A stretch of 64,000 nucleotides of DNA from Saprospiraceae bacterium (GTDB lineage: Bacteria > Bacteroidota > Bacteroidia > Chitinophagales > Saprospiraceae), in the NCBI GenBank assembly GCA_020436935.1, contig JAGQWX010000009.1, positions 47,746 to 111,745 of the forward strand. Direction: 5' to 3'. The position numbers were made by a program, and so were the translations under genes. The notes under the pieces are model-generated. The model did not search any database. It was given only the letters and a program-made list of their open reading frames with translations, and had not been told where the DNA came from. This document shows, piece by piece, positions 54,145 to 62,606 of the stretch. Numbering within the stretch: the first letter of the stretch is position 1; each line of letters opens with the position of its first letter.

Positions 54145-54618
54145 ATGAAGTATATAAAGTCTTTCTTGCTTTTTGCCCTGCTCGTGCTCTTCCCTTTTTT
54201 CTCGTGGTATTATCTGCGCGGAGGTATCAATTACAGAAAGCAGGCGCTTAAGGAACTGGAAAACAAGACTGCATTGCCTGCTGAAGTACAATCCATTTAC
54301 ACACCGACCATGGAGGACCAAATCACTCTTTTCAACATGGGAGGAAGTGAATCTTCGATATCAAAATTGAATGACCAGTTTGGTAAAGTCCCTGAATACA
54401 GAAGCATAGATTTGACCCAAGCTTCAGACAGCCTGGCCATAATTGCACGTCAAAGTTTGGGTACTTACCAGGACAAGGCTTATTTGTTGGTGGATGATTC
54501 AATGAGATTGAGAAGAACCTATGTTGAGAATGACGAAGATCTGAAACTCCTGGTGAAGCACATTGCAACATTATTGCCATTTGATATAAAGAAAAAGGAA
54601 AATAAGGATGACAAATAA
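54145..54618 (+). CDS. Sco/SenC-like protein lacking the copper motif
   Basis: This is a 157-residue membrane-anchored protein (helix about 5-24). It is placed exactly where a Sco1/SenC copper chaperone gene occurs in related clusters, and its last part (DKAYLLVDDSMRLRRTYVENDEDLKLLVKHIATLLP) matches the end of the thioredoxin-like Sco fold. The CXXXC copper motif and the conserved histidine of Sco are absent; there is no cysteine in the chain. It may be a degenerate Sco that keeps a structural role in CuA assembly. It overlaps the DUF420 gene by 11 nt. Confidence 0.6.
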   Translation: MKYIKSFLLFALLVLFPFFSWYYLRGGINYRKQALKELENKTALPAEVQSIYTPTMEDQITLFNMGGSESSISKLNDQFGKVPEYRSIDLTQASDSLAIIARQSLGTYQDKAYLLVDDSMRLRRTYVENDEDLKLLVKHIATLLPFDIKKKENKDDK

Positions 54619-55150
54619 TTATATTCCAAATCCGGGACTGGAAAAGAAATTGAACATCATTTCCGTAGTTGTTTCCATTGTAGTATTGATACTTGTAGGA
54701 GTGATGAGGCAAGTAAAGATCAATCTTGGTATAAACTTTTCTTTTTTGCCACCAGTCCACGCATTGCTCAATACCGGAGCTGCGATAAGCCTGGTCATGG
54801 CCTACAATCATATCCGCAACAAAAATATCGAAGCTCATAAAAAAGCTATTTTTGCAGCCATGACCTTTTCTGCCTTGTTTTTGGTGTGTTATGTATTGTA
54901 TCACTTTACAACAGAAGAAACGCGCTATTGCGGCGAGGGTGCCATGAGGGGTGTTTATTTCTTTTTCCTCATCAGTCATATTGTTTTGGCTGCGATTTCA
55001 CTGCCCTTTATATTGATCACTTTCAGCAGAGGTATTTCATACCAGTTTGAGAAGCACAAAAAAATGGCTAGATTTGTATTTCCAGTTTGGTTGTACGTTG
55101 CAGTGACAGGACCTATTTGTTACTTATTGTTGTACCCATGCTACTCATAA
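54608..55150 (+). CDS. DUF420 membrane protein (CtaM-like, oxidase assembly)
   Basis: This is a 180-residue protein with about five helices. SFLPPVHALLNTGAAISL and the HYHF/LYHFTTEETRY region with histidines are typical of DUF420. In other bacteria such proteins are needed to mature haem-copper oxidases. It overlaps the Sco-like gene by 11 nt and is followed 8 nt later by a small membrane protein gene, so the three form a maturation unit behind the oxidase genes. Confidence 0.85.
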   Translation: MTNNYIPNPGLEKKLNIISVVVSIVVLILVGVMRQVKINLGINFSFLPPVHALLNTGAAISLVMAYNHIRNKNIEAHKKAIFAAMTFSALFLVCYVLYHFTTEETRYCGEGAMRGVYFFFLISHIVLAAISLPFILITFSRGISYQFEKHKKMARFVFPVWLYVAVTGPICYLLLYPCYS

Positions 55151-55158
55151 AAGAAAAA

Positions 55159-55395
55159 ATGAATAAGACAATTATCAGAAGCTTACTGGTTGTTTTTATC
55201 ATCACTATTGCTGTGATCTTTGTGGACGCTCAATGTCCTATGTGCAGGATGTCCGCTGAGTCAAATCTTGCAAATGGTGGTAGTGAGGGTAGAAACCTCA
55301 ATACCGGCATCTTGTATTTGCTGGCATTGCCTTACACCTTACTTATGGTACTTGGATTCATCTGGTACAAAAACAAAAAAGTAAGTCAGAAGTAA
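55159..55395 (+). CDS. Small exported/membrane protein with CPMC motif
   Basis: This is a 78-residue protein. A signal-like helix (about 6-22) precedes AQCPMCRMSAESN, a second helix (about 48-67) and a basic tail (WYKNKKVSQK). The CPMC pair facing the periplasm is a possible metal or redox site. The start at 55159 lies 8 nt after the DUF420 stop; a longer frame from 55087 overlaps that gene and adds a non-conserved segment. Position suggests a role in oxidase maturation, but the family is unknown. Confidence 0.65.
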   Translation: MNKTIIRSLLVVFIITIAVIFVDAQCPMCRMSAESNLANGGSEGRNLNTGILYLLALPYTLLMVLGFIWYKNKKVSQK

Positions 55396-55728
55396 CTGGT
55401 AGCTCACAAAAACTCAAAGTTGATGGGTTATATATTACACATAACCTATAGACCATCTGAATACGGTTCATCATAGACTTTCTTGGTTCATATTCAACAC
55501 CTTCGAAGTTGAAGACTATTTAATCGGATGATAAGCCCAAGCTGCAAAGCTGTTTGTGTTGCGTTATTCATATTTCAACTCTTCAGGTCTGAACCAGCTT
55601 TTTTTAGCATACATACCATTAATCTTTAACATCCATTCGTATTTAATAAAAAAGCTGAGCGTAGGGAAGCATAAAAAAAGCTAATACCTAACAACTAACA
55701 GCTAAAAAAACCTAATCCCAAACCACTC
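55396..55728. other. Intergenic region between convergent units
   Basis: These 333 bp lie between the oxidase maturation genes and the convergent helix-hairpin-helix gene. A short inverted repeat GGTTAT...ATAACC (about 55427-55448) could be a weak terminator but has no T run. Several A- and T-tracts next to AGCT words (about 55590-55705) are visible. No gene is supported. Confidence 0.4.
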
Positions 55729-56793
55729 TCACCTGACAAAAAGATAATTCTCCAAAAAAGAAATTTCATCCTTCGAAAAGATACCTACACTTGCAAGCGA
55801 TGCCACTGACTTGAAATCGCCATTATTTTTCTGATACAATTTTACAATCTCAGCTTTTTTGTACCCGATATCAGGAAATGCTGCAAGCTGCTTAAAAGAG
55901 GCAGCATTAAGATCGAGTTTCCTCACCAGACTTTTATCTGCATACAATTGATCCAGCCATTCCATGGCCCTGTCCGACCGAATCCCACTGATTCCAAGAA
56001 TCTGATCTTTATCGATAAAACCTCCAATTCTTTCCCGGTAGGCAACAATCAACTTGGAATAGTACGGTCCAATGCCCTTGACAGCCATCAGTTCGTACTG
56101 ACTTGCGCTGTTGATTTCAACCAAATGATCCACATTGTCTTTGGTTGGTTTTTCTTCAATTTTGTCCTTTTTGGTCGGGGCATTTTTGTCCTGGTTTGCT
56201 GCAGCTTCCAGGGATTTAGCTGCCGCAAAACTGGTATCAGGCATAATGTTACTCTTATCAATAGCTCTAGCAAGGGAAATATCAGGCAACTTAGCTGTTG
56301 AGATTGGGTTGACTGACGGTGCATCTGTTTCCATTGACTTCTGGTGGTTATAGGGACCTTCCTCCTGAAAAGTTGTTGATTTGATGTTCTGGGGGACATC
56401 CGTTTCCTGCGCAATATTTACATAGGATGATATTTCCTTCCAATAATCACCCATACCATAAATTTTTGCCAAGTCTTCTTTTTTGCGAAAGCTTCCTCCT
56501 TTTTCACGGTACTTGATCAGATTCTGAATGACTTTCTGAGGTAAAGGCAATAAGTGAAGCGAGTCTGCCGGACAAGAATTGGGATCGAAAGCGAAAAAAG
56601 CCTTTCCATAGCCACTATCTGTTGGCGGTTCTGCTTCAAAATTTGACTGTGGCATAAATGCCTCAGCAAATCCGAGTTCAACAGACTTTGGTTGGGATTT
56701 TCCCGTAATCATTCGACTGCCAATAAAACATAAGCTGAGCATGGCCAGGAAGAATAATCCAGACCTGTCCTCTCTCGAGAGACGATTTTTCAT
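55729..56793 (-). CDS. Helix-hairpin-helix DNA-binding protein (ComEA-like)
   Basis: This is a 354-residue protein with one N-terminal membrane anchor (GLFFLAMLSLCFIGSRMI, about 12-29), then three helix-hairpin-helix regions: LPQKVIQNLIKYREKGGSF (about 83-101), INSASQYELMAVKGIGPYYSKLI (about 230-252) and LNAASFKQLAAFPDIGYKKAEIV (about 297-319). A low-complexity linker rich in Lys, Pro and Asp separates the first from the other two. It fits a ComEA-like receptor that binds incoming DNA. The comEC gene lies about 800 bp downstream on the other strand, which supports a competence role. Confidence 0.8.
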   Translation of the reverse strand: MKNRLSREDRSGLFFLAMLSLCFIGSRMITGKSQPKSVELGFAEAFMPQSNFEAEPPTDSGYGKAFFAFDPNSCPADSLHLLPLPQKVIQNLIKYREKGGSFRKKEDLAKIYGMGDYWKEISSYVNIAQETDVPQNIKSTTFQEEGPYNHQKSMETDAPSVNPISTAKLPDISLARAIDKSNIMPDTSFAAAKSLEAAANQDKNAPTKKDKIEEKPTKDNVDHLVEINSASQYELMAVKGIGPYYSKLIVAYRERIGGFIDKDQILGISGIRSDRAMEWLDQLYADKSLVRKLDLNAASFKQLAAFPDIGYKKAEIVKLYQKNNGDFKSVASLASVGIFSKDEISFLENYLFVR

Positions 56794-56898
56794 GAGTTTT
56801 AAATTTTACCAGGGTTAATAAAATTTTACATAGGTGCGTACTTACAAATATAGTGTATTTGTAAACATAGCATTAAAAAAATAAAAGGAAAATAGCGC

Positions 56899-57261
56899 TT
56901 AGTTGCCCCTCTGACGCTTTCTTTTTAAAGCCTGGCCCTGCATTTCGATGCCTTCCCACCCCGTAACCATAAAATTTCTGATGTTTTGGTGGTCATCTCC
57001 TTCAGGATTGGCAACCACTTCCTTGTAGTAAGAGCCAAAACAACACAGAAGTTGGTGTTTATCCAGGTTATGTATGAGTCCAAAAGATAATATTTTACAA
57101 GAGCCATTGTTTTGGCCAGCTTCATTAAAAACATCTCCATTGCGGAATGCGGTAGGAGCGAACTCATAATAATCGTCAATGAGACCAATCACTTCTCCAA
57201 ACTCAATTTGCTCGGGGTTGGTATTTAGAATTTCCAGAATTTCTTCGATTGACATACACAT
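56899..57261 (-). CDS. HopJ-family protein
   Basis: This is a 120-residue cytoplasmic protein. FGEVIGLIDDYYEFAPTAFRNGD, then GQNNGSCKILSFGLIHNLDKHQ and CCFGSYYKEVVANPEGDDHQNIRNFM match the HopJ type III effector family pattern. Despite the name, members occur in many bacteria without a type III system, and no such system is visible here, so a housekeeping or stress role is likely. Start may be at 57261 or 57255. Confidence 0.85.
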   Translation of the reverse strand: MCMSIEEILEILNTNPEQIEFGEVIGLIDDYYEFAPTAFRNGDVFNEAGQNNGSCKILSFGLIHNLDKHQLLCCFGSYYKEVVANPEGDDHQNIRNFMVTGWEGIEMQGQALKRKRQRGN

Positions 57262-57359
57262 TCACGTTATGGTGTAAAAATAGACCCATCAATTGATTCA
57301 AAGGACTAAAAAAGTAATTTATTTTTTCGAAATTTGATCAAACTCAATCTACCGCATTA

Positions 57360-57611
57360 ATGAAAAGTCTCATGATCCTCCTGATATTTACTTTAGACGA
57401 ATTGTGCTTTGGGGGAAATTGGCGCTTGCAGAATGAAATACAAACTATTTTCCAAAAATCAATAGATAAAGTCCAGCATAGCCATCAGATAAAACTCTCC
57501 AGGGCAAGCTTCAGCCATCCCAGCCTTTTAAATGCACTGATTGCCCAAGCTTTCACTAAAATGAAAGGTGCGAAGGATCACTTGAACAACCATCCTGACA
57601 CCGAACCCTAA
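57360..57611 (+). CDS. Small hypothetical exported protein
   Basis: This frame gives 83 residues. The first 19 are hydrophobic (MKSLMILLIFTLDELCFGG) and may be a signal sequence; the rest is polar with two helices (QNEIQTIFQKSIDKVQHSHQ). It ends 15 nt before the comEC start and is read in the same direction, which supports a real gene. No family is recognised, and chance cannot be excluded. Confidence 0.4.
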   Translation: MKSLMILLIFTLDELCFGGNWRLQNEIQTIFQKSIDKVQHSHQIKLSRASFSHPSLLNALIAQAFTKMKGAKDHLNNHPDTEP

Positions 57612-57626
57612 TATTTGAATCGACCC

Positions 57627-59639
57627 ATGAAAAATGATAAATTTCCACTTTTGATGCCATGTCTTGGTTTTATGGGGGCCATTTTTCTGCATCATAACTG
57701 GCCTGCTGCTCCTTCCTTCCTACCATGGATTTTCCTTTTAATTACAACCGTCGCCATCCTGAAAGCAGATTGGATATTCAAAAAACCTTCTATAAAACTC
57801 AGCCTTCAGGCTTTTCTGATGGTGCTGCTTTTCGCCAATCTTGGTTTTATCCGGTCCCAATTTGAAAACAAAGTAGATTTCCCCTTTGATACCAAAGCAA
57901 GTAAAATTCAGATCAGTGGCCTCATCATTCATGTTGCCAATACCGGTGATCAGGTAAAAAGCATCATGGCCATGGATACAGTAAGCGTAGACGGCAAAAA
58001 ATATTTGTATAAGGAGAATGCCATCATCTATTTTTCAGATACAGCAGCATCCATTCAACCCTTTTCGAGAGTCAGCATGGATTATCAGGCTTTCAGATCA
58101 AAGCCCGCCAATCCATACTCCTTTGACCTGGAAGCCTATAAAACAGAACGCGCCATTGCCAGCATAGGCTATGGTAGCAACATCAAAATATTGGAACAAA
58201 CAGCCAATCACATTCCTGGGAAGTACCACCCTTCGTGGTGGCGCCATTTGCTCACAACAAGATTGGATGGGTTGATTGTTGAGAGCAGAGGATCGGGCCT
58301 GATCAAAGCCATGCTGCTTGGTCAAAGGGAAGAACTTGATAAGGAAACCATCCAGGTTTTTTCCAATACAGGGGCCATTCATGTACTTGCTGTTTCAGGA
58401 CTACATATGGGTATCATTGCTACTTTGATTTACTGGCTCTTGTCATTCTTTCGCATTAAAAAGTGGCTGGTGCCTGTGACCGCTATTGTCACTTTATTGT
58501 TTGCCTTGATCACCGGAGCAAGCCCCAGTGTGATAAGGGCTAGTATCCTGATAAGCTTATTTCTGTTTGGGAAGCGACAAAAGTTATATACCAATGGTTA
58601 CAATTTACTGGCCTTTGTGGCACTGGTGATGCTTCTGATCAAGCCCACAGACCTGTATTCCATCAGTTTCCAGTTCAGCTTCACCGCTATATTGGCACTC
58701 TTGATGTTCAGTCAGGATTTCGCCAAAGTCTTCCGGACGAAAAATCGTGTGATCAACTGGGCCTGGGGCATATTGGCATCTTCTGTTGCAGTCCAGCTAT
58801 TGATGACACCACTGATCCTTTATTATTTCTCAAGATTCCCAACCTACTTTTTTGCATCCGGTTTTATTGCCATACCCATGGCCTTCGTTGCAGTTGCGGG
58901 CGGTATTTTGGGTTTGTTGATCAGTTTTGTTTCGGAAGATTTGGGCTCGTTTATGCTCAATGGACTTGCAGCTGTTCTGGATGCGCTGTACACCGGTTTG
59001 GAAATCATGGATCGCTGGCCTGCAGCAGTAATTGACGACATATACCTCTCATTCTCTGGTGTGGTTGGTTTATTGGCAGTGGTTTTTTGTCTTTATGCTT
59101 ATATAAAACAAGGTTCCAGATGGTATCTGTATGGAGCATGCCTTTCATTGATTTTTATGATTTACGACGAATTTTCTCACTTTGCGCAAGTCAACAAGAA
59201 AAATGAAATCATAGCCTATGATCTTAGGAATGGATTCCTCATAGACGTTTTTCAAGGCAATACTTACCATTCCATCCAAAGCAATTCATTGAAAGAAGAG
59301 GCCATAAGATTTGCTGCATACAAATACAGACTTGTTAGGAAATCACATCAGATGAGTAAGGAGAAAGTTGACACTGAATCACCTACAATATGCAGAAATT
59401 TGAAAGATATCCGTTTTTGTGTGGTATCAACCTCAAATGAAACGATTGAAAATGCAGACATTTATTTTATGACCAGGAAGGGAATTTTAGATATACATCC
59501 TGAGCAAAAGACTATGATAGTTTTTCTTAATGGGGTTTCGACGGCCAAGAAGAAAGCCATCAGAGGTAAGTACATAAATGCCAGATTTTATGATATGGAT
59601 GAGGAGTCATTTTTTAGAGTTGAGGTGGAAGGGGATTGA
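57627..59639 (+). CDS. comEC: ComEC/Rec2-family DNA uptake channel
   Basis: This is a 670-residue membrane protein. A DUF4131-type N-terminal region with two or three helices and a soluble OB-like part (about 90-190) is followed by the Competence domain, with LGQREELDKETIQVFSNTGAIHVLAVSGLHMG, then TGASPSVIRASILISL and about nine helices. The C-terminal part (about 545-670) lacks the metallo-beta-lactamase motif HxHxDH, as in many Bacteroidota. It should move one DNA strand across the inner membrane. A TTG at 57615 is an alternative start. Confidence 0.9.
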   Translation: MKNDKFPLLMPCLGFMGAIFLHHNWPAAPSFLPWIFLLITTVAILKADWIFKKPSIKLSLQAFLMVLLFANLGFIRSQFENKVDFPFDTKASKIQISGLIIHVANTGDQVKSIMAMDTVSVDGKKYLYKENAIIYFSDTAASIQPFSRVSMDYQAFRSKPANPYSFDLEAYKTERAIASIGYGSNIKILEQTANHIPGKYHPSWWRHLLTTRLDGLIVESRGSGLIKAMLLGQREELDKETIQVFSNTGAIHVLAVSGLHMGIIATLIYWLLSFFRIKKWLVPVTAIVTLLFALITGASPSVIRASILISLFLFGKRQKLYTNGYNLLAFVALVMLLIKPTDLYSISFQFSFTAILALLMFSQDFAKVFRTKNRVINWAWGILASSVAVQLLMTPLILYYFSRFPTYFFASGFIAIPMAFVAVAGGILGLLISFVSEDLGSFMLNGLAAVLDALYTGLEIMDRWPAAVIDDIYLSFSGVVGLLAVVFCLYAYIKQGSRWYLYGACLSLIFMIYDEFSHFAQVNKKNEIIAYDLRNGFLIDVFQGNTYHSIQSNSLKEEAIRFAAYKYRLVRKSHQMSKEKVDTESPTICRNLKDIRFCVVSTSNETIENADIYFMTRKGILDIHPEQKTMIVFLNGVSTAKKKAIRGKYINARFYDMDEESFFRVEVEGD

Positions 59640-59672
59640 ATGGATTTATTTGGAATGGCTTTACATTTTTAA

Positions 59673-59858
59673 AGTGATTTCTTGAATTTAGCATTGAAGT
59701 TGGTTTATTGGAACATTGAAGCAAAAGATACAATAAAAGGAATGTATGATATGACTTTATTAGAATTTGAAAAATGTTATGAATTGGCTCCGAATTACCA
59801 TAATTTAAATGTTTTAATTGAGGATATGAAGACTTGTATCGAAATTATTAAATATTAA
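59673..59858 (+). pseudogene. Short open frame, possible TPR-like gene remnant
   Basis: A plus-strand frame is open from 59673 to a TAA at 59856-59858. The only ATG (59742) gives 38 residues; a TTG at 59682 would give 58 (LNLALKLVYWNIEAKDTIKG and then FEKCYELAPNYHNLNVL). The ELAPNYHN segment looks like the end of a tetratricopeptide helix pair, suggesting the 3' end of a lost TPR gene. The 59640-59933 gap is AT-rich and holds nothing else. Confidence 0.25.
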
Positions 59859-59933
59859 ATATTCATTTGTTTACACTCATCTTATTTAATGTATATTATA
59901 TGACTGATATCAAAAGTAATTTGAAGAGATAGC

Positions 59934-60428
59934 ATGAAGATAATTATCCTCTATATGATTTGTTTATTTAAAACGACAATGATTCTAAATGCTCAGAATC
60001 CATTTGGTGTTCTTGATGTTTCTTCTAATTTACATAGCAAAATTGTTACTTATGATGGGTCCTCAAAAGTGATTGCAGATTCGGACATACTCCAATTGGA
60101 TGCTTTTAAATTCACTTCTATTGGTAAACTAAGAAAAATGGAAGCTGTCGCAAATGGCTTGTTGTATATCATTTTCACTTATGATGCCAAACAATACATT
60201 GTAGTTGAATCTTCGAATTATGAGAGTGGTGAAGAGCTTTCAAAGTGGACCAAATATGAAAATGAAGATATATTTAGAGTCACTGCTATTTTGGATTATT
60301 TTCATATAAAAATGAATAGACATAGCTATACAATGGTCACTGAGAAATTTCGGGTGTCAATTATAAATATAAAGCCCAAACATACAGATCGTTTTAAATT
60401 GATGGCAGAATCGATACGAGAAATATAA
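59934..60428 (+). CDS. Exported hypothetical protein
   Basis: This is a 164-residue protein with a signal peptide (about 1-20, ending ILNAQ). The mature part is beta-rich (ADSDILQLDAFKFTSIGKLRK, then GLLYIIFTYDAKQYIVVESS). No family is recognised. Codon use is AT-rich relative to the flanking genes, as in the short frame just upstream, which may mark acquired DNA. Confidence 0.55.
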   Translation: MKIIILYMICLFKTTMILNAQNPFGVLDVSSNLHSKIVTYDGSSKVIADSDILQLDAFKFTSIGKLRKMEAVANGLLYIIFTYDAKQYIVVESSNYESGEELSKWTKYENEDIFRVTAILDYFHIKMNRHSYTMVTEKFRVSIINIKPKHTDRFKLMAESIREI

Positions 60429-60522
60429 TTCCAGACACTTTATTATTAAATTTTAAATTAAAGGAATTATTTGAAAAATATAGAAATTTCCAGTTCAACC
60501 TGAAATCGCAAAAAATAAATAC

Positions 60523-61077
60523 TTGAGTACAAAATTTACAGAACGGGTGAATGTTTTGTTTGGTCAGCTGCAGTCGGAATCGCATTGGCAGAAGAAAGAG
60601 CTCAAGCGAAATGAATTTCTTAAAACTGAGGGTAGCGTTGACACCAACATCTACTATATTTTGAGTGGGTGCCTCAGGATTTATACTTATATAGGAGATA
60701 CAGAATATACCATCAGATTTGGGTACAAGGACAATCTCATCGCTGCATTGGATAGTTTTTTGACAGGAAAAGCTTCGGACATGTGCATACAGGCCATCAG
60801 ACAAACGAAGGTCATGGTGATGAAAAAGCAGGTTTTTGACCAATATATGCTGGAAAATCAGGATGCTCTGTTGAAGTGGAACGGCATCCTGGGTCATGCC
60901 ATCCTGGATCTCATGGAAAGAGAACAGGATCTGCTTATCTCCAGTCCCATTGAAAGATTCAACAGGGTGCTGGCCAGAAGTCCGCAATTGTTTCAGGAAG
61001 TCCCCAACAAGTACATCGCCTCCTATCTCAATATGACACCGGAGACATTGTCAAGGCTCAAAAAGAAATTGGAATAG
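60523..61077 (+). CDS. Crp/Fnr-family transcriptional regulator
   Basis: This is a 184-residue regulator. The cyclic-nucleotide-binding fold (about 20-120) reads LKRNEFLKTEGSVDTNIYYILSG and LAALDSFLTGKA, and the C-terminal helix-turn-helix is reduced to NKYIASYLNMTPETLSRLKKK. The residues that bind cAMP phosphate are not conserved and no Fe-S cysteines are present. The start is TTG at 60523. It resembles the short Bacteroidota Crp-like regulators often paired with DinB-type genes; here a DinB gene converges 4 nt away. Confidence 0.85.
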   Translation: MSTKFTERVNVLFGQLQSESHWQKKELKRNEFLKTEGSVDTNIYYILSGCLRIYTYIGDTEYTIRFGYKDNLIAALDSFLTGKASDMCIQAIRQTKVMVMKKQVFDQYMLENQDALLKWNGILGHAILDLMEREQDLLISSPIERFNRVLARSPQLFQEVPNKYIASYLNMTPETLSRLKKKLE

Positions 61078-61081
61078 ATCC

Positions 61082-61654
61082 TTATCCTACTGTTGACATC
61101 GAAGCATTTTGTTGTCCAAACAATTTCATCACCTTTTCTGCCTGGACAAGGTGGCGCTGATTGTGATATATGACTACCCTCAGGGTATCTCCAAGTCTGA
61201 GCTTTATCCAGGAACTGATTGAAATGGAAGTTTTGGTTTTTGTAAGACTTACCAATGCCGCTTTTTCCAGAAGTTCCAATGTTGTCTTCTGCTGACCTAT
61301 GAATTTCTCCAGTACTTTTCTATCCAGTTTGCTTCCTGCAGGATTCATGACTTTAAAGGTCTTCATCTTATTGAGCTTTTCCTTTGGCAGCATGGATTTC
61401 GCAAAATAATCACCAAGTAGCCCAGGCTTGAATTCCTCTGGCTTTGATTTGGACTCAGCGATTCTTTGTCTGATTTCCGGCAGATAAAAGTCACCATATC
61501 TGTTGAGGTGTTCGATACATTCCAAAATGCTCCAGGATTCCCCCGATGGTTTGAAATTGAGCGTTTTATCATCCAGGATTAAATATTTTTCAACTCCTTT
61601 AATTACCTCAAGTGTTCTTTTCTTCAAATCCTCAAGCAATACTTCTGCCTTCAT
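61082..61654 (-). CDS. DinB/YfiT-family putative metal-dependent protein
   Basis: This is a 190-residue four-helix protein. The metal triad histidines are in SILECIEHLNRYG (about residue 49) and VIYHNQRHLVQAEKV (about 164-168). Members of the family act as thiol-dependent transferases or hydrolases; substrate is unknown. The gene is convergent with the Crp/Fnr regulator with only 4 nt between the stops. Confidence 0.85.
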   Translation of the reverse strand: MKAEVLLEDLKKRTLEVIKGVEKYLILDDKTLNFKPSGESWSILECIEHLNRYGDFYLPEIRQRIAESKSKPEEFKPGLLGDYFAKSMLPKEKLNKMKTFKVMNPAGSKLDRKVLEKFIGQQKTTLELLEKAALVSLTKTKTSISISSWIKLRLGDTLRVVIYHNQRHLVQAEKVMKLFGQQNASMSTVG

Positions 61655-61849
61655 TTATTTTTTATTTTTATTATCCGTGGTTAGTTGTCTTTATGGACAT
61701 CATGCCAGACGGTGCGTTAATCCATAATTATAATGCAAAGTTGAGCAAATGCAGGGATAAAATTATTGATTGAAATCAAGAGTTTTGGCCGGTTAGGGGT
61801 TTTAAGAGGATTTTTAACCAAGGTGATCTTTAAGACTGGCTTTTACAAA

Positions 61850-62420
61850 ACGTGACGTATATGTCACATTTACTGCACTCTGTTACGGAAGATACCATGA
61901 CGTATGTATCACATTAACTGCACTATGTTTCGGAAGATACCATGACGTATATGTCACATTTACTACACTCTGTTTCAGAAAATACCATGACGTATATGTC
62001 ACATCCACTACACTCTGTTTCAGAGGATACCATGACGTATATGTCACATTTACTACACTCTGTTTCAGAAAATACCATGACGTATATGTCACATTTACTA
62101 CACTCTGGTTCGGAAGATATCATGACGTATGTGTCACATTAACTACAACTAATTTTGAAAGGGACCATGACGTATATGTCACATTCACTACACTCTGTTT
62201 CAGAAAATACCATGACGTATATGTCACATTTACTATACTCTGTTTCAGAAGATACCATGACGTATATGTCACATTTACTACACTTTGTTTTGGAAGATAT
62301 CATGACGTATATGTCACATTTACTACACGACCTCAAATGCAAGTATCATGACGTATATGTCACATTTACTACACGACCTTAAAGGAAAGCACTATGACAT
62401 ATATGACACATTTACGGTGG
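61850..62420. repeat. Tandem array of thirteen 45-46 bp units with palindromic core
   Basis: Thirteen units were counted by the position of the GACGTAT word: 61854, 61899, 61944, 61989, 62034, 62079, 62124, 62169, 62214, 62259, 62304, 62350 and a decayed last copy (GACATAT) at 62396. The spacing is exactly 45 bp for ten steps and 46 bp for the last two. In nearly all units the core is TGACGTATATGTCA (TGAC-N6-GTCA), followed by CATTTACTACAC and a 17-bp part that varies a little. Units near both edges are more diverged, as expected from tandem duplication. Because 45 is divisible by three, open frames appear on both strands as by-products. The array lies 190 nt upstream of a barrel gene. Confidence 0.93.
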
Positions 62421-62606
62421 GAGCGCACGGTTTTCTGGAAATACTTTGAAATGTACCTCCTTCTATTTCTTATGATCATTATTGCCATTACCGAAAGAGT
62501 TGATCAATTAGAAAGTGAATTTCATCCTTACTTCTACCCATTTCGTACTTCCTTCAAAAACTTCCTCCCGGGATTTTTTACCATTGTGAAGTTAAAGCAC
62601 TACAAA

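Noticed and set aside
56899..57261. Type III secretion effector
   Set aside because: The HopJ family name is historical; no secretion apparatus, chaperone or hrp-type promoter is present, so it is listed only as a family member.
61883..62382. Repeat peptides of 15 residues (MTYMSHLLHSVSENT-like) readable on both strands across the 45-bp array
   Set aside because: The frames exist on both strands only because the unit length is divisible by three. There is no ribosome binding site, signal or change of wobble positions that would point to coding.
61850..62420. CRISPR array
   Set aside because: The variable 17-bp parts are near-identical between units and no cas gene is present in the window; CRISPR spacers would be unrelated.
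62394..62606. N-terminal extension of the barrel protein from the ATG at 62394
   Set aside because: It starts inside the last repeat unit, has an unlike composition and would hide a good signal peptide starting at 62607.
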